Of a stretch of 64,000 nt of DNA, positions 61,322 to 64,000 are shown piece by piece. Position 1 is the stretch's first letter; each line of letters starts with the position of its first letter. A program made the translations under genes and the position numbers. The stretch covers positions 2,356,001 through 2,420,000 of the forward strand of contig NZ_AP022590.1 in the NCBI RefSeq assembly GCF_010731775.1. Reading direction: 5' to 3'. Origin of the DNA: Mycobacterium mantenii (GTDB lineage Bacteria > Actinomycetota > Actinomycetes > Mycobacteriales > Mycobacteriaceae). The notes below the pieces were generated by a model. That model saw only the letters and a list, made by a program, of their open reading frames with translations, was not told where the DNA came from and ran no database searches.

Positions 61322-62665
61322 ATGACGACAATTCAGCGGCGGCCCGGCGGTGGTGTCAAACACCCGCCATTCGCGGTCAGCAATCCGAACTTCGTGCCCA
61401 GAGAGCGCTACTTCGATCGCGACTTCTTCGAGCTGGAGAAGGAGAAGCTGTGGCCAAAGGTGTGGCAGATGGCCTGTCGGCTGGAGGAGATCCCCGACGC
61501 CGGCGACTACACCGAGTACGAGATCTGCGACCAGTCCATCCTGCTCGTACGCCAGGCCGACATGTCGGTCAAAGCGCTGTACAACGCCTGCCGGCACCGG
61601 GCGACCGAGCTGTGCAAGGGTTCGGGGCGTCTGCCCGGAGGTCAGATTGTCTGCCCGTTCCACGGGTGGCGCTGGAACCTCGACGGTAGCAATTCGTTCG
61701 TGTATGCGGCCGACGGCTTCGCACGAGAAACGATGCAGCCAAACGACATTCGCCTACAGGAGTGCCGCAGCGAGATCTGGGCCGGCTGCGTGTGGATCAA
61801 CATGGATCCAGACGCCCCGCCATTGCTGGACGCCCTGTCCTCGATCGCGCCGACGCTGGATGCCGTCGGCTTTGGCAACATGCGCGTGTACTGGTGGAAG
61901 GAAACCATTCTCAACGCGAACTGGAAGGTCGCGCAGGAGGCCTTCCACGAAGGCTGGCATGTCATGGCCACCCATCCGCAGTTGACCATGGGCATGGGTG
62001 AGGACTGGCCGTTCGACAACGTCGAATACACCGCATTTCCCGGCGGGCACGGCCGGTTCCGCGGGCGGATGGCCACCGATAAGGGCGGCGTCGCGCAAGG
62101 TCGCGGACCCGACGCCTTCCTCGCCCGTTCTCGAACATTGTGGGAGGGCCAGGACGCGATGGTCCTCGAACGGGACCTACGCGTGTTCGAGGGGATGTTG
62201 AACAAGGTGCGCGAGGGCGAAGACTTCCCCACCAAGGCGATCGCGGCGCTATTCGACTACGCCGACGGGGCCGGCATCCCGATGTCGAAAGAACCCGAGG
62301 GCATCAGCATGTGGGGCGGGCAGGCATTCGTCTTCCCGAACTTTTTCGTGCTGCCCCAGTATGCGAACGCGCTCAGTTACCGGGTTCGTCCGTACAACAA
62401 CGATCCGGAATGGTGCCGTTTCGAGGTGTGGTCCCTGACCACCTATCCCGAGACTGCCCAAATTGGGCGCGCCCGACTGAAAGGCCGCTACGCACAGGAC
62501 GACGTCGACAACTGGGGATTGATCCCGCGGCAGGATTTCAGCAACATCGAGCGGCAGCAGCGCGGCCTGCACTCCCGCAGCTTCCAGGCGATGCGCCTCG
62601 CGGCAGACCTCGAGCCTGCCATCTCGAACATGCACCAGGAACTCGACCGCTATCTAGGCGCCTGA
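61322..62665 (+). CDS. Rieske non-heme iron oxygenase, alpha subunit (paired with KstD-like enzyme, copy 2)
   Basis: The ~447-residue protein has CRHRATE and CPFHGWRW with an 18-residue interval and a mononuclear iron site in QEAFHEGWHVMATHP. It is closely similar to the protein at 52840. The ATG at 61322 follows GGGAAAG; an ATG eight codons earlier overlaps the lipoyl-gene stop and is also possible. It is in the operon with E1 genes and is followed 11 bp later by a KstD-like gene, the same order as on the other strand. Confidence 0.92.
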   Translation: MTTIQRRPGGGVKHPPFAVSNPNFVPRERYFDRDFFELEKEKLWPKVWQMACRLEEIPDAGDYTEYEICDQSILLVRQADMSVKALYNACRHRATELCKGSGRLPGGQIVCPFHGWRWNLDGSNSFVYAADGFARETMQPNDIRLQECRSEIWAGCVWINMDPDAPPLLDALSSIAPTLDAVGFGNMRVYWWKETILNANWKVAQEAFHEGWHVMATHPQLTMGMGEDWPFDNVEYTAFPGGHGRFRGRMATDKGGVAQGRGPDAFLARSRTLWEGQDAMVLERDLRVFEGMLNKVREGEDFPTKAIAALFDYADGAGIPMSKEPEGISMWGGQAFVFPNFFVLPQYANALSYRVRPYNNDPEWCRFEVWSLTTYPETAQIGRARLKGRYAQDDVDNWGLIPRQDFSNIERQQRGLHSRSFQAMRLAADLEPAISNMHQELDRYLGA

Positions 62666-62676
62666 AGGGACTGCGC

Positions 62677-64000
62677 ATGCCCGACTGGGACTACACCACC
62701 GACGTCATCGTCGTCGGTTCGGGTGGCGGACTGTGCGGCGCCGTCACCGCTGCGGCACATGGCCTGGAAACACTCGTGATTGAGAAGGGCGCCATGATCG
62801 GCGGGTCGACCGCCATGTCAGGCGGTGTGCTGTGGCTGCCGAACAATCCGCTTATGCAGGAGGAGGGCGTCCCGGACTCCCTCGAGGAAGGGCTGAGCTA
62901 CTTCGAGAGTGTGGTTGGTGACATCGGCCCCGCCTCCTCACCGGCACGCCGTCGCGCCTACATCGAAGAGGGTGTGGAGATGGTCCGCTTCCTGCGGGAC
63001 CGCGGGCTCAACTTTGTTCGCTGCGAGGGGTATTCCGACTATTACGCCGGGGTGCGCGGCGTGCGGGACGGCAAAGCACGCGGCCGCTCGATTGAACCCA
63101 CCGTCATCGACACGCACGAACTCGGCCCGTGGTCGGCCAAGCTGATGCCGGGCATATCCGTCGCACTCAAGATCGTGGTGATGACCGGCGAGTCGGCGAC
63201 GCTGCAGCTGATCAAGCGCTCTCCCCGAGCGGTGCGCGCCGCGCTGCGCGTCGGGCGCCGCACCGCCACGGGGCGACTACGCGGGGAGCAGCGGGTCGCT
63301 AACGGCGCCTCCCTCGTCGCGCAAACTCTGAAAGCCGCTCTTGCCGAGGAGGTTTCGGTCTGGACCGACACCGGATTGACCGATCTGGTCATGGACGACG
63401 GGCGGGTCACTGGTGTTGCCGCGACACGCCACGGCCGGCCGGTGCGGATCCGCGCGCGGCACGCCGTGCTGCTTGCCTCCGGCGGCTTCGCCCGCAACCC
63501 GCAGATGCGCGCCATCTGGTCCAAGCAGCCCAACACCGGCGCGTGGACAAGCGCCAACCCGGGCGATACCGGCGAGGTGATCCAGGCTGCCATGGCGCAC
63601 GGGGCCGCCGTCGACCTGATGGACGACGCGTGGTGGATCCCGTCCTCGGTCCAGCCGGACGGCCGACCGTCACCGCACAATCCCGAGCGCAGCAAGCCCG
63701 GCTCCATCATCGTCAACCGGGCCGGCAAGCGGTACTTCAACGAGGCCGTGGCCTACATGGAGGCCGGCCAGCGCATGTACGAGCACGGCGCGGTCCCGAG
63801 CTATCTGGTCATGGACTCGCGTTACTTCCGCCGCTACCTGTTCGGCTTCCGGCCCAGGTTGCCGAAAGAGTGGCTGCGCAACGGCTATATGAAGTCCGGT
63901 CAGACGCTAGAGGATCTCGCTCGTGCCTGCGGTATCGATACGGCCGGATTGACCGCGACGGTGCAGCGGTTCAATGGTTTCGCCCGTACCGGTGTCGACG
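62677..64000 (+). CDS. KstD-like FAD-dependent dehydrogenase (3' end outside window)
   Basis: The partial protein (~441 residues) starts MPDWDYTTDVIVVGSGGG and contains GGSTAMSGGVLWLPNNPL, EGYSDYYAG, MDDAWWIPSS and NEAVAYMEAGQRMY, so it is a paralogue of the protein at 51042 and KstD-like. The ATG follows GAAGGGA. It is cut off by the window end. Confidence 0.9.
   Translation, partial: MPDWDYTTDVIVVGSGGGLCGAVTAAAHGLETLVIEKGAMIGGSTAMSGGVLWLPNNPLMQEEGVPDSLEEGLSYFESVVGDIGPASSPARRRAYIEEGVEMVRFLRDRGLNFVRCEGYSDYYAGVRGVRDGKARGRSIEPTVIDTHELGPWSAKLMPGISVALKIVVMTGESATLQLIKRSPRAVRAALRVGRRTATGRLRGEQRVANGASLVAQTLKAALAEEVSVWTDTGLTDLVMDDGRVTGVAATRHGRPVRIRARHAVLLASGGFARNPQMRAIWSKQPNTGAWTSANPGDTGEVIQAAMAHGAAVDLMDDAWWIPSSVQPDGRPSPHNPERSKPGSIIVNRAGKRYFNEAVAYMEAGQRMYEHGAVPSYLVMDSRYFRRYLFGFRPRLPKEWLRNGYMKSGQTLEDLARACGIDTAGLTATVQRFNGFARTGVD

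Noticed and set aside
1..64000. Insertion sequences, tRNA genes, CRISPR arrays
   Set aside because: No transposase frame, tRNA cloverleaf or regularly spaced repeat was recognised; a tool-based scan could still find small ones.

Overview
The window looks like chromosomal DNA of a high-GC actinobacterium, almost certainly a mycobacterium. The evidence is a complete yrbE-mce operon with an Mce-associated membrane protein, an MmpS-like exported protein, KstD-type flavoproteins and several class-I P450s. It is packed with catabolic genes for a hydrophobic, probably polycyclic or terpenoid/steroid-like substrate. The substrate itself cannot be read from the sequence. I see no rRNA, tRNA, CRISPR array or insertion sequence.

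Region 1 (about 1-34.4 kb) is one large oxidative catabolic block. It starts with a fused electron-transfer flavoprotein. Three Rieske oxygenases are each followed by an overlapping gene for a ~113-residue protein of unknown function. There are three P450s, a [2Fe-2S] ferredoxin, two nearly identical heme-oxygenase-like putative diiron proteins at opposite ends, many short-chain dehydrogenases and two CoA ligases. There are also an acyl-CoA dehydrogenase, an enoyl-CoA hydratase, a fused E1 2-oxoacid dehydrogenase and a 6-oxocamphor-hydrolase-like C-C hydrolase. MobA-like and XdhC-like molybdoenzyme maturation genes sit in the same block. Nine promoter regions in this block carry the same AT-rich 16-bp palindrome (RATANNRTATNNTATY), so the block looks like one regulon read from both strands.

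Region 2 (34.6-45.7 kb, minus strand) is a yrbEA-yrbEB-mceA-F operon, followed by an Mce-associated protein and four exported proteins. Single lines I counted are visibly less GC-rich than Region 1. It probably encodes the importer for the lipid-like substrate; its ATPase (MceG) is not here. A ~1 kb stretch with no convincing gene follows.

Region 3 (46.6-64 kb) holds a four-gene molybdenum hydroxylase set (large, G, medium and small subunits) and two copies of a Rieske oxygenase plus KstD-like flavoprotein pair, one per strand. It also has two P450s with one intact and one decayed ferredoxin, a FabG3/20-beta-hydroxysteroid-dehydrogenase-like enzyme and a MarR regulator. An E1-alpha/E1-beta/stand-alone lipoyl protein operon leads into the second Rieske-KstD pair, which runs off the window end.

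Together these suggest uptake by Mce, hydroxylation by P450, Rieske and Mo enzymes, alcohol/ketone interconversion by SDRs and KstD-like enzymes, ring opening by the crotonase-fold hydrolase, CoA activation and beta-oxidation, with electrons passing through the ETF. The order of steps is inference.
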